Positions 46,759 to 56,498 of a stretch of DNA of 64,000 nt are shown piece after piece (the first letter of the stretch is position 1; every line of letters starts with the position of its first letter). The notes beneath the pieces were generated by a model. The model worked only from the letters and a program-made list of their open reading frames with translations. It did not search any database and was not told the origin of the DNA. The position numbers were made by a program, and so were the translations under genes. The stretch is from Coniochaeta sp. PMI_546 (Eukaryota > Ascomycota > Sordariomycetes > Coniochaetales > Coniochaetaceae): positions 926,606-990,605 of the forward strand of contig MU271144.1 of the NCBI GenBank assembly GCA_021432605.1, given 5' to 3'.

Positions 46759-48033
46759 TCAGAGGTGCTTCCAACCGTTCTGCCACATGATCTGCATCTC
46801 ATTGATAAGACATGCCACCCCAACCTCAGTACGGCTCAGCTCCCCGGTCGGTGTCTCCGACCTCCACTGATCTAATCTCCTTTGAACTGTGACCTGTTCA
46901 AGGTCGTGTTTTATCCGCCCCATGACGCGTAGCCACCGGTTCGCCCACCCCCCCACGACGGTCGCGAACGGGCCGGGAAATCGCTTGCCCTTCACGGCCT
47001 GGTACACAGGCACATTGTAGCCTACCCTGACGTTGGGATTGAGCCAGACACCCTTGTCTGGATCATGGGTAAGAACATTGTCCGCGTGGATGAGACAGCA
47101 CTCGCTGCCTTCTAAGTGGAGATCGGCCAGGCTATCATCGATGCCGCGGAACTGCAGTGGCGGGTCGGCGTAGAAGGGACTGGAATCAAAGAGTACCATG
47201 CCATTCCAGCAGGACTCGACCTTGACAGGCTCTCCTTTGCGTGTCGACTCTCGTGCGACCGGCGATATGAACCATGGCCAGTAGTAGGAGGCCGTCTTCA
47301 TGCCTTGATCGTCGCGTAGTGCAAAGGTATCATAGTAGTAGGGGTAGACCTTGAAATCCATGCTACAAGCAGCGGCGTAGTGGCCATCGCGGGTTTGGAG
47401 CAAGGTAAGGAAGTCGTCGGTATCGAAGACGACGTCGTTGAGCCACAGGATCTTGTCGAATCGCCTGCCCTTGTTGTTTAGGGCCCTGAGCGGCTCCATT
47501 GCCTGATTGCGTACCTTTGCCAAGTAAGGGATCCTCCGCAGGTCATAATGGCCCTCCTCCATGTCCCATATCCAGCCCGGCTCCCTGTCGCGCCTGGGAT
47601 CTGGCCTGTTTTCCAGCTCGTCAAGTTGCTCCCAGACCGTCATACCAAGGCTGATGGTGTTGCTTACACCCACGCCATCGAGCTTGCCCTTCAGGTCCAT
47701 CAGCGCCTCTTTCGTTTTATCTTGCGACCCGCTCTCGACGGCGGCGAAGTGTACGTTAGAAGGGCCCAGGACCGAGACCAGGCGTAGTACGGCGTCGTTC
47801 CATGCTGTTCGAAGAGTCTCCTCTGTGTTGCGGTGCACCGAGGCAATGAAGACAGAGGTGTTTGTGCTGGGCAATGTCGAGTGCTCGGCTTGCGCTAGCA
47901 TAGGCGCCCTGTAGGTTAAGGGCCGGTCGGAAATGAGAAGGAAAGCATCGAGTAGGAAGAGAAAGCCGAGCAGAATGAGCGTTTGACGTTTGTAGGCTCG
48001 AAGGCGCCTTAGAAAGCGAAGGTGGATGAGCAT
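46759..48033 (-). CDS. GT69 alpha-1,3-mannosyltransferase (CAP59/CMT1 type)
   Basis: A single exon of 424 aa starting at the ATG at 48033. One N-terminal anchor (about 17-37, LILLGFLFLLDAFLLI) follows a basic stretch, so it is a type II Golgi or ER enzyme. Family blocks are SVHRNTE, FAAVESGSQDKTKEAL, VRNQAMEPL, DKILWLNDVVFDTDDFLTLL (the putative metal-binding Asp cluster), AAACSMDFK, SCWNGMVLFDSSPF and GSECCLIHADN. This family includes the capsule proteins CAP59 and CMT1 of Cryptococcus and occurs widely in ascomycetes without capsules, where it is thought to build cell-wall or glycan mannose linkages. The exact acceptor is unknown. The gene looks intact. Confidence 0.9.
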   Translation of the reverse strand: MLIHLRFLRRLRAYKRQTLILLGFLFLLDAFLLISDRPLTYRAPMLAQAEHSTLPSTNTSVFIASVHRNTEETLRTAWNDAVLRLVSVLGPSNVHFAAVESGSQDKTKEALMDLKGKLDGVGVSNTISLGMTVWEQLDELENRPDPRRDREPGWIWDMEEGHYDLRRIPYLAKVRNQAMEPLRALNNKGRRFDKILWLNDVVFDTDDFLTLLQTRDGHYAAACSMDFKVYPYYYDTFALRDDQGMKTASYYWPWFISPVARESTRKGEPVKVESCWNGMVLFDSSPFYADPPLQFRGIDDSLADLHLEGSECCLIHADNVLTHDPDKGVWLNPNVRVGYNVPVYQAVKGKRFPGPFATVVGGWANRWLRVMGRIKHDLEQVTVQRRLDQWRSETPTGELSRTEVGVACLINEMQIMWQNGWKHL

Positions 48034-49352
48034 TAGGTAGCTCAGTATTGGGCCGTCACATTCGTGTGTCGTGACGGATCACTTTAAGCAAGTCAGTGAT
48101 GCGGCGGAGGTGCGCAGGGTCTCGAGGGTGCTTCGCGTTAAAGAGCTGAGAAAGAGTTCGTATGTCCCGTCTGACTCTGCATGAAACGAAAAGGAAGCGG
48201 CGCAGTCATGGTCCCTGTGCCATGAAATGTGCTCGACCACCCAAATGCTGTACCGCCGATTTGAGATGCCCGACGACAGAAGGCATCGTTGAAGAAGGTT
48301 GGCTTCAATGGTGAACCATGTCGCAGCGCTTACTTGGATTCGGGTCCAGTGGATTTCAGGGATGAAGATAACACGCTGGGGTTGAGTGCGTGCGCTAGCC
48401 TCTAGGCATCTAGTCGGAGGATCGTGTTACCCCGTCGTCTCAACGCGCCACGGGTACTGACTTCCGAGGTACCGCAGCGGTACAGTGAACTTGAAACCAT
48501 GGTTAGGTGCCTCTAAAAAGCATTAAAGTCTTGAAAGAACCTGGAAGATCGCCCTGACTTCAATCTTTCCACCACCCTGGTTTGTTGCCCTCACCAGAAG
48601 TTGTGAGTTTCCTCCCGTAAATACACTGTGGCTCCACCGATAGGCCTTGCCCCTTTGGATCATGTGGGCACCCTAGTCACTGTCCTCACTCCCTGCCATT
48701 GTACATACCAGCAGCCGGATGGGGATATGAGTCCATCGAGCTGCTACCTGGCTAGTGCCCGCGCAGGAGTCATACGTGAATGCTCTTCTCTTATCACCTT
48801 GGACAAGGATCATAATCACTTCTCCTCGGTCGTGGTGCTGCAGCACCATGCGAGCTGCAAGGCGGGTTGGTCTTGGCAGGCTGGAGCCTTGCGGAACGCC
48901 CTCCATCTAGACTCGGGAGCAGTAAATGACCAGTCTGAGGCAGGCCTGCCTGTTCGCAGATGTAAATCCGCAGCCTGGAATAATCCACCTCGAGAAGTTC
49001 GCACGCATTCTAAAATACACTGTCGATGAGCACCTACAGAGAGTTATGAAGGCGAGGCTGGCCTCAAGTCTACAGCTACTCGCAGCAAAACTTCACGATA
49101 TTTTCCGTCACGACGAGGTATGTACTAGGAAGGTTTTCGATATCGAGAGTAGCGACGAACAGCTAATCTTGGGGCATACGGCTCAGCTGGATGTACAGGT
49201 CCCATTCGAGCATCTAATCGTGGGAGCTGAAGCGTTAGTCCCGTTGAGCCATACTTACCAAACTCACCGGCGCCTCGAATCTGCTGGTACTCTGTGCCAA
49301 ACGAACGTCGTATCTACCGCGGACTTCGCTTGGGCGTGGAGTATCGTCGGAA
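48034..49352. other. Intergenic, possible 5' exons of the RBR gene
   Basis: About 1.3 kb upstream of both the GT69 (-) and RBR (+) genes. A plus-strand frame from about 48926 to 49350 has mildly coding-like text (VMKARLASSLQLLAAKLHDI) followed by a strong donor GTATGT at about 49118. These may be 5' exons of the ligase, but I could not find a phase-consistent junction. Confidence 0.35.
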
Positions 49353-50008
49353 ATGGAGTGTTTGATGTGCGCAACCATCCAGGAACCAGGTCAATTTGTC
49401 AAGCTGGATTGCTCCCATAAGCACTGCCGGGACTGTCTATACCGCAACTTCTCCATATCCCTCATCTCGGCACCGTTTCGACCAGTGCGATGCTGCTCGG
49501 GGCCTATCAAGACCGTGGTACTCCGTGATCTCGTCGCCTGGGAACACACTAGGATCGCCGATTTGCAAAGATACCGGCAGAGACTGGCCGAGCACCAGGC
49601 CCCGGACAAGTTGTACTGCCACAACCCCGAGTGCCACGCCTTTATTCCCATGGCATTGCGGACAGCGCGCAGCGGAAAGTGCGCGAGGTGCCTAGCGAAG
49701 ACCTGCAAGTCCTGCGAGAAGAAATGGCACTTTGGCACGTGCCAGCCTGTCTCGGGGAGGCCGACCGTTGAGAACAAACCAGGCTCTGAAGCTTTGCTCC
49801 TATCTCTTGCGAAGCGGCTGGGTTGGAAACGGTGCCCGCAGTGTCGCAACTTCGTGCAGAAGAATGGCGGCTGCAATCATATAACGTGAGTGTCTGCAAC
49901 GCAAGATTTTATGGCGAGCTGACGCCTGCCAGATGTCGATGTGGATGCGAGTTTTGCTACCGATGCGGAAAAGCTCCGTATAACACTCATGGCCCTTGTG
50001 CCATGTAA
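49353..50008 (+). CDS. RBR-type E3 ubiquitin ligase (minimal form)
   Basis: Two exons, 49353-49885 and 49933-50008, with a 47-nt intron (GTGAGT..TGCCAG) that splits RING2 in phase (202 aa). RING1 starts at once: C3xxC6, C20xH22, C25xxC28, then RCC. The IBR domain is YCHNPEC..CARC..CKSC..HFGTC. RING2 is CPQCRNFVQKNGGCNHITCRCG, with the catalytic Cys174 in GGCNHIT, followed by EFCYRCG. RBR ligases take ubiquitin from an E2 onto this Cys before passing it to the target. Most fungal RBR proteins have a longer N-terminus, so upstream exons may exist (see 48926-49350). The stop TAA follows GPCAM directly; a GTAAGT at that point could also be an unspliced donor to a further 3' exon. Confidence 0.8.
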
Positions 50009-50862
50009 GTCGAAAGCCCTGAAGGGGTGATCCCCGCAACAACGATCTGGTATTGCGTTAGACAACTCGGTTTTGTTTTCGTAACCGTGAGCGGCACTTT
50101 AACGCTAGCGAGAGTTCCGGAACTCTGGGGTTCGCTAGAGAGTTGCAGGTGCTTTCCTTTCCTCTGGAATTGGCCTTGGGTGTGCCTGCATCCCCCTTCT
50201 GCCGTTAACAACCCGATTTTCGGCTGGGCTTGCTTTCTTCTAACCAGATCAAGTATCTCTCTGGACGGACTCAGAAGTGCATTGCTGCATCCGTCACTCA
50301 GAGGATACCAGACTGAATACAACTTGAATTGGGACATCAAATCATTCTGCCGGCTACGAGCCAGTCGTTGCTCCAAGGTCGTGCCAGCGGCTGCCACTAG
50401 CTTTATCAGTAATCCGATCCTGACACGGAGAGGAAAAGTAAAGATAGATAAGCGCCATGTACGCGAGGAATCTCGAGTCCTCATGGTGGTCGGGAGATTG
50501 GGGACCTTCATTCTAATCCACCCAAGTAGAAAGAAGAGGGAAGAAGGATAATAAACCAACGTTCGAACTGAGCAAGCCCACAACACAACGGACGTACACA
50601 GGTATACGTAGAACAGGTGAATCTCTGCTAAAAATCTGGTTTGTGGGTCACATTAGAGTTTCGGCACAAGGCGCCGTCTACCTACGTGTACGGAACCTCA
50701 GCACAACTTCAACAAGACCACCCACTCGACTCCACAATTAGCTCAGGCCTGTCAGGACAGCGCCAAGAAAGGCTAAGGTACACTTTCAGCCTCGCGTGCT
50801 GCTACGTACCTTATCTTATCACCCATCTCGCCTCTATTCTCGCCATCTCCTCCATCCACGCC
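50009..50862. promoter_or_regulatory. Promoter region of the WDR5-like gene
   Basis: About 850 bases with no gene. CTAAGGTACAC (50773) and CGTACCTTATCTT (50806) lie 50-90 bases before the start codon. Confidence 0.3.
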
Positions 50863-52713
50863 ATGGCTGACGTCGAGGCCGCCGGTGATGTCGCTGGACC
50901 TACAGGAGGACCTCCGCCTAAACGAAGGAGAGTGGCTGACAATGGCAACGACGCGCAACCGACCGGACGGCGCGATTCTGCTGCTAGCAAGGGAGACATG
51001 CTACACTCTCATGATCTCTCGATCCGAAGAGGACCACAACAGAGCGTCTCGCCCAGACCAACTCCAGATATAACCGACAAGGGCAAACCCGACATCTCCC
51101 ACCGCCAGAGATCGACCTCCCGTACCTCTTCTCTACCTCGTCGATCTCGCTCTCGCTCTTCACAGCGCCGAAGATTCTATTCCCGCTCTCACACTCGCTC
51201 TCGCTCGCGTAGTCCGTCTCGCATACCCGGATCAGATGGTTCTCGTTCCCGCTCCAGGTCAGGCTCGCCAGCAGAGTTCGACAGCCAAAGCCTGAGTCAG
51301 ACTCGGTCTCGGACTTCCTCCTCGTCGCCTCACCGGCGCAATCACACTTCACGTTCTCCGATAGCACACGCTGGAAAGCGAAAGCCAAACTACCAGCCGC
51401 ACCTCCGCCTGACCGGCCACGCAGCCGCCGTCTCGCAAGTTCGCATATCTCCGGACGGAAGATGGTTAGCATCCGCCTCGGCTGATGGCACGGCTAAGAT
51501 ATGGGATTCCCAAACGGGCGAGCATATGGATACGTTGGTCGGCCACATGGCCGGCGTTTCATGCCTTGCCTGGGCGCCAGACGGCGACGGCTTAGCCACT
51601 GGCGGCGATGATAAGGCCATCAGGCTGTGGGACAGGGTTACAGCATCTCCGGCGCATGCCGTCGGGGAGGGAGCAGGTCGTGGTGAAGACAGTGGGTTTG
51701 GAACAATGAGGCGGAGGGTAAACGGGGGGACACTTAGGCCGGGGACAGGGGCTGGAAGTGGAAGTGGAAAAGGAGCGCGAGGGACAAGGAACGGGCGTGG
51801 GCCATTACTAGGTCATCACAACTACGTTTACTGTCTCGCCTTCTCGCCCAAGGGCAATATTCTAGCTAGTGGGAGCTACGATGAGGCTGTCTTCCTATGG
51901 GATGTGAGGGCGGGTAGGCTGATGAGGAGTTTGCCGGCGCACAGCGACCCGGTCAGTGGTATTGACTTTAGCAGGGATGGCACGCTGGTCGCTAGTTGTT
52001 CAACGGATGGTCTCATGTGAGTTTCTGTTGCTGTTTGTTTTGTTCATGCAGTATTTACTGACTACATACCTTTTCGCAGTCGGATATGGGACACTTCCAC
52101 AGGCCAGTGTCTGCGTACACTCGTGCACGAAGACAATCCGGCGGTGACTAATGTTTGCTTTAGCCCTAATGGCCGGTTTGTCCTTGCCTTTAATCTCGAT
52201 AACAGCATTCGTCTGTGGGACTACGTCTCGGGATCGGTGAAAAAGACCTACCAAGGCCACAAGAACAGTGGCTTCTCCATCGGCGGCTCTTTTGGTGTTT
52301 TAGCCGACGCTAGAGATGGTGACGAGGGTTCGACTCATAATGGTGGTGACGCATTTGTGGCATCAGCTAGCGAGGATGGGGATATTGTCATGTGGGACGT
52401 TAAGAGCAAGGAGATCGTCCAGCGAATATCGGGGGCTCACAAGGGAGTGTGCTTTTGGGTGGACATCAATGGCGGTTTGATGGCCAGTGCTGGGCAGGAC
52501 CGTATCATAAACGTGTTCAGGGACCAGGCTGCAAGCAGAGGCAAGGCTGCCAGCGGCATCGACGAGCCCGATACACTTGGATTTGATGGACAAGGCGAGG
52601 ACAACGTGACCCCTTACGAGGGTGCCGCTGATGATGAGCTGCAGCGGCAGGTTGAAGCCGGTGCTTTCACGCCGCCAGTCAAGCAGGAAAATATCAAGGA
52701 GGAGGAGCTTTGA
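50863..52713 (+). CDS. WDR5/Swd3-like WD40 protein with SR-rich N-terminus
   Basis: Two exons, 50863-52016 and 52080-52713 (595 aa). The 63-nt intron (GTGAGT..TTCGCAG) is in phase. The start is ATCCACGCCATGGCT. Residues about 1-165 are disordered, with a KRRR nuclear signal and a long Arg-Ser dipeptide region. The WD40 propeller follows: LTGHAAAVSQVRISPDGRWLASASADGTAKIWD, LVGHMAGVSCLAW..IRLWD, LGHHNYVYCLAFSPKG..VFLWD, AHSDPVSGIDFS, then HEDNPAVTNVCFSPNGRFVLAF and RLWDYVSGSVKKTYQGHKN, which is diagnostic for WDR5/Swd3. A Gly-rich insert of about 60 residues breaks one blade (about 265-320). Swd3/WDR5 is the core scaffold of COMPASS, which methylates histone H3 Lys4. The SR domain is absent from the yeast and animal forms known to me. 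Confidence 0.9.
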
Positions 52714-53120
52714 GGGCGGAGGCGCGTGAGATTTGGCGTTCTACCTATTGGCGCCGTTGATTGTCCTTTAACGACACGCTGCTGCAGGCCGCTTCGATAG
52801 GATAGACTAATCAAACCAGGGCGCCCATTCCTCGTTTTCTCCTCTCGACCGAGCGTGTTGGCCAGCATGAATGTAGGGTCGACGGAACATGTTGTCGGCT
52901 GGCCCGGCGGCTTCTTGAACTCAACACCGGACACTGGTTACTGAGCTGCTTGGACTGCCTCAATACCGGCGCCGTGATGATGCTGTGCAGGACGGGTCGA
53001 AAACAGTAGGTTCATCAGACTCCAGCAGAAGCACCGGAGGGACCTGCATCAGTCATAGTTCTTGCGTGTCGCAGTCGATACACAGCACGGACTTTCTGTC
53101 TCCTTCACCACAGGAAACGC
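52714..53120. other. Convergent 3' region
   Basis: About 400 bases between the WDR5-like (+) and Pcc1 (-) stop codons. No gene or repeat was recognised. Confidence 0.5.
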
Positions 53121-53515
53121 TCAGTCGCCATCCTGTCCATCGCTAGCAACGAGTACATCCTCGTCCAGTTTCTCCATGACTTCCAGGACTAAAGCGAGGC
53201 TTTCCATGAAGCCGTTGACGGCAACTCTTAGCATGCGGTTGGTGGCAGCTACATAATTGGCCCTGAGGATGTTCTCTTGGGTACTGCCTGCATCAAAAGG
53301 TGCTACGGTAGACAAGGCACGGCGTACTAGCGGCGAGAGCTCCTTGTCTACGCCTAGAGCTTGAAGGGCAATAGATGCAAGTCTCGGGGTCAGGAATGGC
53401 ACATCGACCGTTCTGGATAGTGATGCGATATTAGTATGGATGTAGATGACTAGCATCGTTCAACTGACACTTACAGCGAGCACGGAAACGCAGTGTCGTC
53501 CCTGAGGCCAGCCAT
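53121..53515 (-). CDS. PCC1: EKC/KEOPS complex subunit Pcc1
   Basis: Two exons, 53515-53475 and 53412-53121 (110 aa). The intron (62 nt, GTAAGT..ATCCAG) is in phase and joins CSL to TVDVPFLTPR. The start is CGCCATGGCT. The product covers the whole small Pcc1/LAGE3 fold: VPFLTPRLASIALQALGVDKEL, LRANYVAATNRMLRVAVNGF, MESLALVLEVMEKLDEDV. Pcc1 is the dimerisation subunit of KEOPS, which makes the t6A modification at position 37 of ANN-decoding tRNAs and affects telomeres and transcription. It lies head to head with Cdc14 (about 670 bases apart). Confidence 0.92.
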
Positions 53516-54186
53516 GGCGTATTACGTCCTGTCGTAGTTTCGGTGGTTGAGAGTCGCTGTGGAGGCGGGAGGCAACACGTCAAATTCCAGCCGTACCGGC
53601 AAAGCGGGATGCCTTGGTCTTGGTCTTGGTGGGGCGGACTGCCGATAAGATAAGAGGGAGGCAGGCTGGCAGCACCTTTTTGTGGCGCAAACAGCTGTTG
53701 CCCTGGATACGCCGGCCTGAAAATAAGAGCTACGCCTCTGATTCGTTGCAGCTTGCTTGTTTGGAACTCGAGAAGCTAGGAAGCCCAGAAATGAGAGCTC
53801 AATGCAACAATAATAACATCGACCCTCTCTTCTGAACCCCCGGCGTCACAACATTACAAAACCATCTCGCCGCCGCATTACTTGCTCACATGCTCTCCTT
53901 CCCCTTGCGCACTCCTCAATGATATCGACTTTTGTTCTTGACCTAACTTTCATCCTCTTCCAATTTATCCTTCTCTATTGACACTCATGAGGAAGAATTC
54001 ATAACCGCTAAACATTGTTTTTTTGCCAAGAGCCCACAACGGGACGTAGCTTAAGCCGATCTGCGACTTCCATCGGCTTGGGCGCGAGCAACGTATAGTT
54101 TTGAGCCGGCTCTTGATCTTGCAGCGGCAACAACAAGTATCTCTTATCTGGCAGCCGTCGCCTCCGTATGCACTTCCAGCGTCGTT
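53516..54186. promoter_or_regulatory. Divergent promoter between Pcc1 and Cdc14 genes
   Basis: About 670 bases with no gene. It contains a short CTTGGT repeat (53614-53630) and pyrimidine-rich stretches before the Cdc14 start. Confidence 0.35.
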
Positions 54187-56498
54187 ATGAATCCCTCCAC
54201 GAGATCCTCGAGGGCGCACCCGCAGGCCAGCTACGGCCAACAACATGGACATCATGTTTCGCAATCGACAGGCGCTCCTCCTTCTCCGACGACCGTACAC
54301 AGTGCTACCTCCAGAGCTCCAGCCAAAGAAAGGACAGCAGCACCTAACCTCGGCCAGATCATCGAGTATATCCCAGGTATGTGCTGTCTGCCTGCTTCCA
54401 GCGATGCTTGATGTCTTTTATGAGAGCTCCAGTGACACATTCTCATGGAGCCGATAAGCTGTCGAACCCATCAGATTGACCCCTCCCCTTACATCGCGTA
54501 TCCATTGCTCTTCGATGCCTGGCGGATAACCTGACTCCAAGCCACAGATCGTCTATATCTCGCCTCATACATAACCCCCCCAACAGAAGACACTCTTTTT
54601 CCATATCCCGAGCCTCCACCACTACGGTCACCCACCAAGCGATCTCAGCGCGCCGGTGACGCAACGCAGCCTGCCCTGAACCTCAAGCCTCGGAAGCAGC
54701 CGTTCTACTTCACCATTGACGACCAGCTGTTCTACAATGCCTTCCACCATGACTTTGGCCCGCTCCATATCGGCCATCTCTACAGATTCGCTCTCATGTT
54801 TCATGACATACTCGGCGCCAAGGAGAATAGAGACAGACCAGTCGTCTTCTGGAGCATGGCCGACCCCAAGAGTAAGTTGCTCTGACACAGTATCGAGGCC
54901 CTGGCGAGTACTCGCTAACTCAAACCCTCAAAGGCCGGGCCAATGCTTCTTGTCTGCTAGCTTGCTACATGGTCTTGATTCAGTCGTGGCCGCCTCATCT
55001 GGCCCTGGCCCCTATAGCTCAGGTTGATCCTCCACTTATGCCCTTTCGCGATGCCGGCTATAGCCAGGCCGATTACGGACTCACAGTCCAGGATGTTGTA
55101 TATGGTGTGTGGAAGGCAAAGGATGAGGGCTGCTGCCTGCTGGACAACTTTGACCTCGACGAGTACGAAAAGTATGAACGCGTAGAGTCTGGCGACTTCA
55201 ATTGGATCTCACCTCACTTCCTAGCCTTTGCCTCGCCCATGCATCTCCCGGTCGAGAGAATTACACCCGAGGCAGACCTTTTTGCGACGCTACCCAGGAC
55301 CATTGAGGCTGTGGAAGCTCACAAGCATTTACCGGCACCCTTCAAGGAGGTTTTGAAACACTTCAGCCAGAGAAATATCGGCCTTGTTGTCCGACTTAAC
55401 TCTGCCCTTTACTCGCCCTCTTGGTTCGAAGCCCTCGGCATCCAGCATCTCGACATGATCTTTGAGGACGGGACCTGCCCGCCACTGACGACGGTGCGCA
55501 AGTTTATTCGCCTCGCCCATGAGATGATCAACGTGAGGAAAAAGGGCATCGCAGTCCATTGCAAGGCCGGTCTGGGCCGGACGGGATGTCTTATCGGCGC
55601 CTACCTCATCTACCGCCACGGCTTCACTGCCAATGAGGTCATTGCCTACATGCGCTTCATGCGCCCAGGCATGGTCGTCGGACCCCAACAACACTGGCTT
55701 CATCTCAACCAGGGGGTCTTTCGCGAGTGGTGGATCGAGGAGCGAGTCGAGCGGAAGATGCGGAAAGCCGCTGCTCTGGCAGCTGCGGCCGCAGGCACCA
55801 ATGGCGGCAGCCATCAACTACCCAGCACGCCCATTCGAGCGATGCAGACGGCGAACCTTGGACGCAGCAGCAGTAAAACTTACACGCCGCCGCAAAATCG
55901 AAGCGCCAGCAATAGGACGCCGCTGAGTGAACTAGACCAAGATCACGCCCGTGACAGCATTGGCGTGCAAGAGGACTTTCTCCCCGCGCCAACGCCCGGG
56001 CAGCCTCGCAAGACGAATCGTGCTGCTGGCATGGACAGGCATCACCCATATAGCCGTGCCACCGCTGCCGTGCATTCTCCGGCTGTACATGACGACCAGA
56101 CGCAGACCCACGCAGATGCTGTTCCTGCCCAACGGACCGACTCGGAGGAGGAGTGGCTTCTCCGCATGAGGGCGCAACGGAAAGCGTCGGCCGCTGCCCT
56201 CGCCGGCCAAACCTCCGCAATCACGGCGACGACGACGACGACCGTGTACCAGGTCATCGACAATGACGCGTCCAATGATATCGAAAATGTTGGCTCCGCC
56301 GCAGTTACGCGGATCAAATCGGTTGACCAGCGCGCTAGTTCCGCGTCTGGTGTCCTGGCCAAGGTCCGGAAGACAAGGGCGACTACTACCGGCACCGGGA
56401 GTTTACGAGAGGCTGGTGTGAGGAAGACCAGTGGTCGGGTCGGGAGCGTCGGTGCCGCGTCAGGGACGGCTGCTGCCCGGAAGGTCAGCGGCCTCTGA
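54187..56498 (+). CDS. CDC14: Cdc14 dual-specificity protein phosphatase
   Basis: Three exons: 54187-54376, 54548-54871 and 54934-56498 (692 aa). The first intron is long for this window (171 nt, GTATGT..CCACAG), the second 62 nt; both are in phase. After a short disordered start, IIEYIPDRLYLASYITPP begins the conserved A domain. The catalytic domain carries FEDGTCPP and the P-loop VHCKAGLGRTGCLIGAYLIY with Cys381, then IAYMRFMRPGMVVGPQQHWLH. The 230-residue tail is disordered, Ser/Thr/Arg-rich, with several SP/TP sites. Cdc14 removes Cdk phosphates, preferring pSer-Pro, and drives mitotic exit, septation and, in plant-infecting fungi, proper conidia and appressoria. The gene looks intact. 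Confidence 0.94.

Noticed and set aside
54628-54888. Minus-strand frame opposite Cdc14 exon 2
   Set aside because: Antisense shadow; the plus strand carries conserved Cdc14 text with phase-consistent introns.
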